Below, piece after piece: positions 35,675 to 43,473 of a DNA stretch of 45,771 bases. This stretch comes from Chthoniobacterales bacterium (GTDB taxonomy: Bacteria > Verrucomicrobiota > Verrucomicrobiia > Chthoniobacterales > UBA10450), in assembly GCA_013815325.1 (NCBI GenBank), contig JACDGM010000024.1, forward strand, positions 1 through 45,771, given 5' to 3'. Within the stretch, counting starts at the first letter, position 1, and the number at the start of each line of letters is the position of its first letter. Both the position numbers and the translations under genes were made by a program. The notes under the pieces are model-generated. The model saw only the letters and a program-made list of their open reading frames with translations. It had not been told where the DNA came from and did not search any database.

Positions 35675-36913
35675 CTATTGCCGCGTGTGATCGTCCTTCT
35701 CCCCGGAATGGAATGGCTGCGTCGGGTCGGCCACGAAGGGAAAGGTGTTCTGAAACGGCTTTTCGTTCGCATCGACCTTATCGCCCAGCGCTTTTCCGTT
35801 GTTGATCATGGTGAAGACCATGTCGACCACGTCATCCTGCAGGCGGCGCCCGCCCATTTTGCCGAAACCGCCATCCTTGTTGCTGCCGCCGCCGGATCCC
35901 TTGTTAGGCACGGTGAGATCGAGCCGAAGTATGTCGCCGTACTCGACTGCGATCTTCGCCAGCTTCGCGATGTGCTCCTCGTCCGTGTTCATCGCCTTGA
36001 GCGATTTCACGATGTCGTCTTTGAATTTGCCCGCGGCGTCATCGGTCGTGGAAGCTGCATTGTATTCGTCTTTCCGGGCCGCCGGAATGAGGCCGTTGTT
36101 CACCAGCGGATTCCCATCGCGATCCACATTCACGTAATCGCCTTCGCCGGTCAGCACTCCTTCCGCGCCGAACTTCTGCGTCACATGCCGTTGCGTGACT
36201 GCGTTGACGCCGATCACATCGGACGCGCCTTTCAGCATTTTCGCCGGCACGCTCACGGCGGTGATCAACGTGTTAAAGCCCGCGTAAGTGTCGCGGCCAC
36301 CGCGTTCGCTCAGGTATGAGGTCTGCGGGTGACCGGGATTCTTGATTGCGGAACCGACGAGGCGATTCGCGCCCGTATCATCGAGGAAAAACGGATCGTC
36401 CGCGACGCCGCCGAAAAACTTGGCGTCGGAATCCTTATCCGCGGTCACGACCATTTCGGGCGCCTTGTATTCTTGCGTGGACATCGTAGTCGGCGCGGTG
36501 AAGCTCTTGCCGCCGGGCAACGTGATGGTGGCTGTTTGCGTCTTTTCGCGACCGAGTCCTTTAGAGTAAACCACATCGACAAAGACATCCGGTTTCGCGT
36601 CGCCGGTGTTTTCGATTTCAAACCGATAGCGAAGGTTGTGATCGAAGATGGCCATGCCGAAATGCTCACCGGAGACAACGAACCCTTGCGTGCTCATGAT
36701 GAGGATGACCTGCGAGTTATCGTTCGGATCGACAAATGCGTAGGTATCGGTCAGATCCGAGCCGCGATCCTGCGTGATCGAAGGTGAATCGATGTGGTCG
36801 GAAGCGCGAAGCTGCGTGGCGAACGGCATCAAGAGCGCAACGAGCCCCAAACCGATACTGAAGCTAAGGCGACCAACACCTGACAAGCCTTTTCCTAATC
36901 TGGAGTTGTTCAT
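35675..36913 (-). CDS. DUF4331-domain secreted protein
   Basis: A 412-residue protein with a signal peptide ('GLGLVALLMPFATQLRASDHID'), then the DUF4331 start 'DHIDSPSITQDRGSDLTDTYAFVDPNDNSQVILIMSTQGF' and later 'DRDGNPLVNNGLIPAARKDEYN' and 'DILRLDLTVP'. The family is secreted and of unknown function. ATG at 36913 was chosen because the upstream extension lacks family features. It begins a minus-strand unit with the TPR remnant. A leader element shared with the lactonase-like gene lies upstream (36949-37004). Confidence 0.85.
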   Translation of the reverse strand: MNNSRLGKGLSGVGRLSFSIGLGLVALLMPFATQLRASDHIDSPSITQDRGSDLTDTYAFVDPNDNSQVILIMSTQGFVVSGEHFGMAIFDHNLRYRFEIENTGDAKPDVFVDVVYSKGLGREKTQTATITLPGGKSFTAPTTMSTQEYKAPEMVVTADKDSDAKFFGGVADDPFFLDDTGANRLVGSAIKNPGHPQTSYLSERGGRDTYAGFNTLITAVSVPAKMLKGASDVIGVNAVTQRHVTQKFGAEGVLTGEGDYVNVDRDGNPLVNNGLIPAARKDEYNAASTTDDAAGKFKDDIVKSLKAMNTDEEHIAKLAKIAVEYGDILRLDLTVPNKGSGGGSNKDGGFGKMGGRRLQDDVVDMVFTMINNGKALGDKVDANEKPFQNTFPFVADPTQPFHSGEKDDHTRQ

Positions 36914-36948
36914 AACATTTTTTGCTTTGTGGAAGATGAGAAGAAGCC

Positions 36949-37004
36949 GCACTCGATTTATTCCGGCACGCTCTCCAAGGTTTAAAGCCGCTGGTTTTCC
37001 GTTG
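36949..37004 (-). promoter_or_regulatory. Shared leader element 1 (GGAATAAATCG type) upstream of the DUF4331 gene
   Basis: Read on the minus strand: GGAAAACCAGCGGCTTTAAA, then GAGAGCGTGCCGGAATAAATCG. Element 2 at 38433-38488 matches at about four-fifths of positions with a one-base gap, and both precede minus-strand genes for secreted proteins. GGAATAAA resembles an ECF-type -35 box, and the matching AAACCAGTGGTTT half is a small palindrome. Role inferred. Confidence 0.5.
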
Positions 37005-37062
37005 TGTTTCCCGACTGGAGGCCGGCTTCCTTAGGATAGGTTAGGTTTTAATCGCCCTAACT

Positions 37063-38304
37063 TTAATGAGCGGCAAGACCGTTCGCGCCGGACGGAAAAC
37101 CGTCCCCAGCGTTGAGAGCCAGGAGCGTGAGACCGCCATCTCCTTCAACGCGGAAGGCGCTGACAACAGCCGTTATATTGTTCAGCACATAAAGAAAGCG
37201 TCCATTATCGCTCAAGTCAGGGTCTCGCGGATCGCCGCCACTTAAATCGGCGGCCACCGCCCGCAGCAAGCTGAGGCTGCCGTTGCGCGCGATTGAGTAG
37301 CTGGTGACGGTGGCCGAGACCGGGTTCGACACGTAGGCGTAGCGCCCACTGTTGGTGATGGTCAGCCAGCACGAGGCGGTCTGGCGGTTGGACAGGTTTG
37401 GAGTCACGGTGCTCACACCACCGTCCGCCGAAACTCTGTAGGAAGCTGCCGCGCCGAGGCCGGGGCCGTCGAAAAAGTTGTGGGTGACGGCTAACAAATT
37501 GCGCTTGGCAAAGTCGAAGCCGAAAGGCGATAACCCGCCGGCGGGCGGACGTGTTGTGAATGCGTTGGGACGCCCGCCGTTTCCAACCGTGTAGGTGTCA
37601 ATCAAGCCTGTTCCGTTAGTGAGCCGTTCGGTGACGACCAGCACTTCGCCTCCCGGGCTGAACTGAATTTGCGCGGGGCCGGCGGCGGCGCACACGTTGT
37701 CGGAGGGGTCTCCCAAGTCACGGACGAGGGCAGGGCAGGGTTCGACGGCGCTGGTGCTCAACGGGCGGGTCGAACCTTCGAGCGGCCTTAGTCTGCCGTC
37801 CGAGCGGATGATAAAACCGGTAATGTTATTCACGGCTCCGGCATTGACGACGTAAAGCAAATCCTCGCAGACGGTCAGGCTGAGCGGACGGTCGCCGCCC
37901 GAAGGGACGCGATCAACCAACTCCAGCCCGCCGCGTTCCATCACCCTGAAGACGGAGATATCGTCGCTGCCCGGATTAGCGGCGAAGAGCCACTCGCCGC
38001 CCTGGCTGAGAATTAGCGAACCCTGATTTTCAAGCAGGTTCCCGGTGCCACGTCCGCCCGTGGCGACAGTACCGGCGTTAGCCAATTGTCCGTCTGCTCC
38101 GCGCCGAAAGATGACCACGCCGTTACCTGTAGCCCCGTTGGTCATCACATACACATTGCCGACACCCCCGCGCCGCGAATTCGGCGGCGGACCTTTCCCT
38201 TCTGGTTGTGCCGCGGTCGCCGTGCTGAAAATTGCAACTTGCGCGAGAATCGCAGTCACAAGTATCGCTAGCGTCCGTAAAGAATTTTTCGTTTTATTGT
38301 TCAT
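37063..38304 (-). CDS. Secreted beta-propeller (lactonase-like) protein
   Basis: A 413-residue protein with a signal peptide ('TLAILVTAILAQVAIFSTATAAQPEG') and repeated four-strand blades: 'YVMTNGATGNGVVIFRRGADGQL', 'LFAANPGSDDISVFRV', 'LYVVNAGAVNNITGFIIRSDGRLRPL', 'YAYVSNPVSATVTSYSIARNGSL', 'FLYVLNNITAVVSAFRVEGDGGL'. This is the 7-bladed lactonase-like propeller pattern. ATG at 38304 is preceded at six bases by AGGAAGGAAG, a strong ribosome site. The substrate is unknown; propellers of this type may only bind. It shares leader element 2 with the DUF4331 gene. Confidence 0.85.
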   Translation of the reverse strand: MNNKTKNSLRTLAILVTAILAQVAIFSTATAAQPEGKGPPPNSRRGGVGNVYVMTNGATGNGVVIFRRGADGQLANAGTVATGGRGTGNLLENQGSLILSQGGEWLFAANPGSDDISVFRVMERGGLELVDRVPSGGDRPLSLTVCEDLLYVVNAGAVNNITGFIIRSDGRLRPLEGSTRPLSTSAVEPCPALVRDLGDPSDNVCAAAGPAQIQFSPGGEVLVVTERLTNGTGLIDTYTVGNGGRPNAFTTRPPAGGLSPFGFDFAKRNLLAVTHNFFDGPGLGAAASYRVSADGGVSTVTPNLSNRQTASCWLTITNSGRYAYVSNPVSATVTSYSIARNGSLSLLRAVAADLSGGDPRDPDLSDNGRFLYVLNNITAVVSAFRVEGDGGLTLLALNAGDGFPSGANGLAAH

Positions 38305-38432
38305 GTTTTTCTTCCTTCCTTTTTCAATTAACCGCCGTGCAAGCCGTCCTTTGCGGAGTGTTAGAGGTCGAGTTCGAGTCTTTCTTCCGAATATTTTGAG
38401 GAATTTTTCCTGCTTTCTAGAACTGGATAGAG

Positions 38433-38488
38433 GCACACCCGATTTATTCCGACAGGCTCTCGGAAAGTTTGAAACCACTGGTTTCCCA
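38433..38488 (-). promoter_or_regulatory. Shared leader element 2 upstream of the beta-propeller gene
   Basis: Minus-strand reading: GGGAAACCAGTGGTTTCAAA, then CGAGAGCCTGTCGGAATAAATCGGG type bases. It lies about 130 bases upstream of the propeller start (element 1 is only about 45 bases from its gene), so the mRNA leaders differ in length. Confidence 0.5.
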
Positions 38489-38601
38489 AGAAAGCGCAAT
38501 CAGCTGGATTCGAAATCCAACGCTACCGTTTCATCCGAGGTAGCTTGACCGGCGGCAGCGGCAACGAAACCGCTCTGGCTGACTACTCGTCGCAGACGAA
38601 A

Positions 38602-39071
38602 TTAGCGCAGCGAGCTTGCTACCTGCGTTACGCGGGCAGCCGCCAGCAGCACCACATCCTTGATCAGGAATCGCCCCGGGGGACGCGGAAAGCGCAGGAA
38701 TCCATAATCCTTTTGCCACACTCCCGGCGTCGTGAACACAAGGGTCAACGAGGTCAAAAACCTCGCGATAGCTCCCAAGCTACCGAAGATGGATAGCTTC
38801 GGCGCGATGGGTTTGAGGGCAATCAGTGCCGCCAGAGTAACCTCAATGATGCCCAGCAGGGTGGACAGTCCCCGCACGCTTAAGAGCAGATAACCCCACG
38901 ACAGAAGCGGGCTATTGGACGCATGTTTATAGACGCCTTCCGCTTCGTAAGCGGTAAATTTTAGGCACCCAATCCACAATACCGCCAGGACCAGCGCGTA
39001 GCGAAGAGCGATCGCGCCGATGTTTCAAGATCTCGCCCCGGATGTCTATTGCCGCCGATAGTTCTTTCCAT
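38602..39071 (-). pseudogene. DUF417 (YkgB-like) membrane protein, frameshifted
   Basis: The main minus-strand frame reads 'AIALRYALVLAVLWIGCLKFTAYEAEGVYKHASNSPLLSWGYLLLSVRG' through 'TTPGVWQKDYGFLRFPRPPGRFLIKDVVLLAAA', typical of the four-helix DUF417/YkgB family linked to DoxX. An ATG at 39071 opens in a different frame ('MERTIGGNRHPGRDLET') and the frame joining it to 'IGAIALRY' needs a one-base change near 39030, with TGA in between. Intact it is an inner-membrane protein of unknown or oxidative-stress-linked role. A second copy lies at 45527-45771. Confidence 0.7.
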
Positions 39072-39117
39072 GTCTTTAGGACTCCTCCTCCACCATCAGC
39101 TTATCGCCGCACTTGTC

Positions 39118-39403
39118 TCACCTGTAACTCAACACTCGGGCTGTTAATGTTCCCGAGCAGCGCAGAAGTCCCAAGCCAGTGAACGCACTCCCGAGCAACA
39201 TCGCAGTCGTTCCGCTATCCGGCACAGAGTTGCCACCGCCAGCCGGTTGAACGAAGAGTCACCGTTGCGAGACCCGTTCGGAATAATTGCGCCGCCCCGC
39301 GCTCACACGGCAGTGAAAGATGCGCTTTGCCCGTGAGATTGATCGGACACACCGTCTGGGCGATTCCGGAAGGATCTTCAAAGAATATTTTCACGCGCAC
39401 GTG
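39118..39403 (-). pseudogene. VPDSG-type sorting-signal protein remnant
   Basis: On the minus strand, 'NSVPDSGTTAMLLGSAFTGLGLLRC' at about 39170-39232 is the tripartite VPDSG signal (motif at 39211-39225, hydrophobic helix, then weakly basic end) typical of exosortase-linked proteins in Verrucomicrobia. It is followed by 15 more codons to TGA at 39118. A TGA lies just upstream in that frame, while the preceding region is open in another frame ('IFFEDPSGIAQTVCPINLTGKAHLSLP'), so a frameshift and truncation have occurred. No exosortase gene is in the window. Confidence 0.5.
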
Positions 39404-39556
39404 AGCGGTCCATCAGGAAACTTCCCGGAAAAAAAATACATCACTCCAGACGCACCGATCCATTCGTTAGGCGCAACGCTGGCGATCTTAGGCGCTGCCG
39501 TGTTGGTCCTTGGAGGAATCGTCGGCGTTTTCAGCGTTGCGCGAAGGCGGCGATAA
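39320..39556 (+). CDS. Small protein with C-terminal anchor and basic tail
   Basis: A 78-residue frame ending 'ITPDAPIHSLGATLAILGAAVLVLGGIVGVFSVARRRR': a short motif, a membrane helix and an Arg cluster, laid out like a sorting signal although the motif is not a standard PEP or VPDSG one. It ends two bases before the aquaporin start, so the tail could also be the end of a longer broken protein. It overlaps the VPDSG remnant on the other strand. The N-terminal half may be non-coding. Contains one exact word (39464, SLG). Confidence 0.4.
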   Translation: MRFAREIDRTHRLGDSGRIFKEYFHAHVSGPSGNFPEKKYITPDAPIHSLGATLAILGAAVLVLGGIVGVFSVARRRR

Positions 39557-39558
39557 GC

Positions 39559-40317
39559 GTGTTCGACACTCTGAAACGCCACTGGCCCGAATACCTCTTC
39601 GAGGCCATCGGGCTGGCGCTGTTCATGATCTTCGCCGGCGGTCTAACGACACTGCTGGAGCATCCGGACTCGCCGGTTCACATCGCGCTGCCGAGCAAGA
39701 TGCTGCGGCATGTTCTCCTCGGCCTCGTGATGGGCACTTACATCGCGCTGCTTATCTATTCGCCCTGGGGCCGGCGCACGGGCGCGCACATTAACCCCGC
39801 CGTGACTATCGCTTTCTGGCGGATGGGGAAGATCAGCCAGGCGGACGCGATCTTTTACATCATCGCGCAATTCGTCGGCGCGCTGATCACCGCGCGTTTG
39901 CTCCTCTTCGCGATTGGCGACGCGTTCGGACATCCGGACGTGAAGTATGGCGCGACGACGCCTGGGCCGGCCGGTGCGCTGGTCGCCTTCGTGGCGGAAT
40001 TCGCGATCTCGTTCCTGCTTCTGTTCGCGATCCTGGTCGCGATCAATTCGACGCGCTTGAAAAAGCTGGACGGGTTGTTCGGCGGGATTCTGATCGCGCT
40101 CTACCTCATCTTTGAGGCGCCGCTTTCCGGAATGAGCTTGAACCCTGCGCGCACCTTTGGCTCTGCGATGACCGCGCACAAGTTCGACGGTCTCTGGCTC
40201 TACTTCGTCGCTCCTGTGCTCGCGATGTTGCTGGCGGTCGAGCTCTACAGCCGGTTTCCGTTTTTCCGCGACATGGATGCGCCGCCCGTGCCGATGGAAA
40301 AAGAAGCTCAGGAATAA
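39559..40317 (+). CDS. Aquaporin-family (MIP) channel
   Basis: A 252-residue protein with six hydrophobic segments and both half-helix NPA motifs ('HINPAVT' at 78-84 and 'SLNPARTFGSAM' from 194). The selectivity-filter region and the long loop 'HPDVKYGATTPGPAG' are typical of MIP channels. Whether it passes water only or glycerol cannot be decided by eye. GTG start at 39559, placed two bases after the small protein. The SDR gene follows in the same direction. Confidence 0.9.
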   Translation: MFDTLKRHWPEYLFEAIGLALFMIFAGGLTTLLEHPDSPVHIALPSKMLRHVLLGLVMGTYIALLIYSPWGRRTGAHINPAVTIAFWRMGKISQADAIFYIIAQFVGALITARLLLFAIGDAFGHPDVKYGATTPGPAGALVAFVAEFAISFLLLFAILVAINSTRLKKLDGLFGGILIALYLIFEAPLSGMSLNPARTFGSAMTAHKFDGLWLYFVAPVLAMLLAVELYSRFPFFRDMDAPPVPMEKEAQE

Positions 40318-40348
40318 GAGGCGCAGCGCCGCGCTCTCACCGAAACCC

Positions 40349-41227
40349 ATGCCAAAGTCCCGCCAAGAATCGCGCCCGAAATCCAAAGACATCAAGGGAC
40401 AGAAGCTCCCGTACCCGGCGCGCCAGTCGGACATGAAGCAGCAGCCGGACAGTGACCTGTCGAACTACAAACCGGCAGGGAAATTGAAAGGCAAAGTCGC
40501 CATCATTACGGGAGCTGATTCCGGGATTGGCCGCGCGGTCGCGATCGCGTTCGCGATGGAGGGCGCGGCGGTCGCGATCACCTATAACAAGAACGACGGC
40601 GACGCGAAAACGACGCGCAAGATGGTCGAAGACAAAGGCGGCAAGTGTCTCGTGCTCCGGAGCGATGTCCGCGATCCGAAGGCTTGTCGCGCGGCGGTGA
40701 AACGAACGGTGAAGGAATTCGGCGGGCTGAATATTCTGGTCAACAACGCGCACTTCCAGATGGCGCAGAAAAAATTCGAAGACCTGACCGAAGAACAATT
40801 TCGCCTCACGTTCGAGACGAACATTTTCGGCTACTTCTACATGGTGAAAGCGGCGCTCCCGCATCTCACCAAAGGTGATGCGATCGTGAACACCGGCAGC
40901 ATCGTCGGCCTGAGCGGCAATCCGATGCTGATCGATTACACCGCGACGAAAGGCGCGGTCCACGCGTTTACCAAATCGCTCGCGCTGAATCTCGGCGAGC
41001 GCGGCATTCGCGTGAATTGCGTGGTGCCCGGGCCAATCTGGACCCCCAATATTCCAGGGACGATGCCGATCGAGGAAGTGGAACATTTCGGCCACGAAGT
41101 TGCACTGGCGCGGCCGGGACAACCGGAGGAGTTGGCTCCCGCCTATGTGCTCCTGGCCTCGAGCGACGGCAGTTACATGACGGGTGCGCTCGTGGAAGTG
41201 ACGGGCGGCCGGCTTTCCAGTGGCTAA
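40349..41227 (+). CDS. Short-chain dehydrogenase/reductase (YdaD/GSP39-like)
   Basis: A 292-residue SDR with a 45-residue N-terminal extension ('PYPARQSDMKQQPDSDLSNYKPAGKLKGKV'), the typical layout of general-stress-protein-39-like reductases. Cofactor site 'TGADSGIG' at 54-61, catalytic Ser184, Tyr197 and Lys201, and 'NNAHFQM' where others have NNA. The substrate is unknown. Its stop overlaps the start of the GMC-fusion gene, and the two are likely co-transcribed, which suggests a shared sugar or polyol oxidation theme (inference). Confidence 0.88.
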   Translation: MPKSRQESRPKSKDIKGQKLPYPARQSDMKQQPDSDLSNYKPAGKLKGKVAIITGADSGIGRAVAIAFAMEGAAVAITYNKNDGDAKTTRKMVEDKGGKCLVLRSDVRDPKACRAAVKRTVKEFGGLNILVNNAHFQMAQKKFEDLTEEQFRLTFETNIFGYFYMVKAALPHLTKGDAIVNTGSIVGLSGNPMLIDYTATKGAVHAFTKSLALNLGERGIRVNCVVPGPIWTPNIPGTMPIEEVEHFGHEVALARPGQPEELAPAYVLLASSDGSYMTGALVEVTGGRLSSG

Positions 41228-43451
41228 CCCCGAGGCGCTTTATCCGGCCGGCAGCGTGCGCGCGCTGCTGCGGACTGAGCTGCTTACTCCTGCGACGCGC
41301 GCTGTCATCGAGACGCGCTTGCAGCCTGCCGAGGAAAAGGCGCCGGAGTTTTTTTCCGTTGATGAGTTCCGCACGCTTACGTCCGCCTGCGCCCGGCTTT
41401 TACCGACGTCCTCGCCGTTGACGGCAAAGCAGGCGGCGCACGCTGTCGACACACGTCTCGCAAACGGACATTGCGATGGATGGCGATACGACACTCTCCC
41501 ACCTGACGGCGATGCGTACCGAAAGGGTCTCCGCGCGCTGGATGAAAACGCGCGACTCGACGGCTTCGCACACTTCGGGACAGTTCCCGCCGCGCGGCAG
41601 GATCAACTCCTCGCAGCAGTCGCGCGTGGTGAATCGAAGGACGGAGCGTGGAACGGATTGGATGGGAAACGCTTTTTCGAAGAACTGCTTGCCGAAATAT
41701 CCGAGTGCTACATGAGCGACCCGTTCGTGCAGGAACAAATCGGTTATGCGGGAATGGCGGATGCGGCCGGCTGGCAGCGCATCGGCTTGGATGAGCGAGA
41801 GGTTTGGGAACCGGCCGAGAGGGAAACCAGCTTCACAGCCCCGGCGGTTCTTCCGCCGTTGGTCAACCAGCGCGATCACGCCGAGCCCGTGATGCGGCAT
41901 TGGTCGGACACCGAAATCGTTGATGCCGTTGTCATCGGCACTGGCGCCGGTGGTGGTCCGCTTCTCGCCCGGCTCGCGCAGGCGGGATTGAAGATCGTCG
42001 CTCTGGAGGCCGGAAAGTTCTGCAATCCAGCGCGCGATTTCGCCACCGACGAACGCGCGCAACGAGATCTCTTTTGGAATGACGAGCGCCTCAGCGCCGG
42101 GCGCGATCCGATCCCGTTCGGCAACAACAATTCGGGAATCGGAGTTGGCGGCTCGACGCTGCACTACACCGCTTACACTCCGCGCCCGCAGCCAGATGAT
42201 TTCCGGCTGCACAGTGAATTTGGCGTCGGGGTGGACTGGCCGTTCGGCTACGAAGAATTGGAGCCGTACTACGATGAACTGGAAGCATTTCTCGGCGTCT
42301 CGGGCCCCACTCACTATCCGTGGGGACCGCCGCGTCGTCGCGGTTACCCGCTCGCGCCTTTGCCGCTCAACAGCGCCGCGCAATTGATGCAGCGAGCTTG
42401 CCGTAAGCTCGGCATCCGCACATCTGCCGCGCCGAATGCCGCGCTCTCCGCGCCATATTACCAACCTGCAGTCGGCTGGCGCCCGGCCTGCACGAACCGC
42501 GGCTTCTGTCAGTCCGGCTGCTCGACAGGCGCCAAGGCGAGCGTGGATGTAACCTTCATTCCAGTAGCTCTGCAAGCAGGTGCGGAATTGCGCCCGGAGA
42601 CATTCGCGACGCAGATCGAGCGCCATTCAAGTGGCCGCGTCTCGGCAGTCGTCTACGTGCAGGATGGAAAGGAACATCGGCAACGATGCCGCAACGTCTT
42701 TCTTTGCGCGGGCGCGATTGAAACGCCGCGCCTCTTGCTCATGAACGGCCTTGCCAACGAGAATGGGCAGGCCGGCCGCAACTTCATGGCGCACACCGGC
42801 GCGCAAATCTGGGCGCGGTTCGACGAAGAAACACGGCCGTTCAAAGGAATTCCGGGAGGTCTGATCTCTGAGGACACGCACCGGCCTAACGATGCAGACT
42901 TCGCCGGCGGATATTTGCTGCAAAGCATTGGCGTGATGCCGGTCACCTACGCGAGCCAGCTTGCACGCAGCGGGCGCGGGTTATTTGGCGATGCTCTCGG
43001 CGAGCATTTGCTCGGGTATAACCACTTCGCTGGGATCAACATCCTCGGTGAGTGCCTTCCGTCGCCGGAAAATTTCGTTGAGCTCAGTGACGAGCCGGAT
43101 GTGCGCGGGTTCCCGAAACCGCGCATTCATTTTTCTGCGGGTGAAAACGAACGCCGGCTGAGCGCGCACGCCGATCGGTTGATGCGCGAAATCTGGGAAG
43201 AGGCTGGCGGTCAGGACTTGTGGGCATTCCCACGCTTCGCGCACATCATCGGCACTTGCCGGATGGGGCGCGATGGAGAAAGCGCCGTCGTGGACAGTGA
43301 CGGCCGCTGCTTCGGGATAGACGGACTTTTCATCTGCGACCATTCCATCTTTCCGAGCGCGCTCGCCGCGAATCCTGCCCTAACGATCATGGCGCTTTCG
43401 CTCCGCACTGCGGATCAATTTTTGAACGACACTCGGAGGACCAAAACATGA
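41220..43451 (+). CDS. Gluconate 2-dehydrogenase subunit 3 / GMC oxidoreductase fusion
   Basis: A 743-residue flavoprotein. Residues about 20-200 resemble gluconate 2-dehydrogenase subunit 3 ('FFSVDEFRTLTSACARLLP' and 'FFEELLAEISECYMSDP'), and the GMC catalytic part begins near 235 with the FAD loop 'GTGAGGGPLLARL'. Later marks include 'NSGIGVGGSTLHYTAYTPR', 'GTCRMGRDGESAVVD' and 'ANPALTIMALSLRTADQF'. In most gene sets these are separate polypeptides, so the fusion is notable. GTG start overlaps the SDR stop. The two words (42885, 43379) encode PND and LTI. It oxidises an alcohol or sugar acid; the exact substrate and electron acceptor are unknown. Confidence 0.88.
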   Translation: MANPEALYPAGSVRALLRTELLTPATRAVIETRLQPAEEKAPEFFSVDEFRTLTSACARLLPTSSPLTAKQAAHAVDTRLANGHCDGWRYDTLPPDGDAYRKGLRALDENARLDGFAHFGTVPAARQDQLLAAVARGESKDGAWNGLDGKRFFEELLAEISECYMSDPFVQEQIGYAGMADAAGWQRIGLDEREVWEPAERETSFTAPAVLPPLVNQRDHAEPVMRHWSDTEIVDAVVIGTGAGGGPLLARLAQAGLKIVALEAGKFCNPARDFATDERAQRDLFWNDERLSAGRDPIPFGNNNSGIGVGGSTLHYTAYTPRPQPDDFRLHSEFGVGVDWPFGYEELEPYYDELEAFLGVSGPTHYPWGPPRRRGYPLAPLPLNSAAQLMQRACRKLGIRTSAAPNAALSAPYYQPAVGWRPACTNRGFCQSGCSTGAKASVDVTFIPVALQAGAELRPETFATQIERHSSGRVSAVVYVQDGKEHRQRCRNVFLCAGAIETPRLLLMNGLANENGQAGRNFMAHTGAQIWARFDEETRPFKGIPGGLISEDTHRPNDADFAGGYLLQSIGVMPVTYASQLARSGRGLFGDALGEHLLGYNHFAGINILGECLPSPENFVELSDEPDVRGFPKPRIHFSAGENERRLSAHADRLMREIWEEAGGQDLWAFPRFAHIIGTCRMGRDGESAVVDSDGRCFGIDGLFICDHSIFPSALAANPALTIMALSLRTADQFLNDTRRTKT

Positions 43452-43473
43452 ACAGCAACGCAGCAAGCATTTT

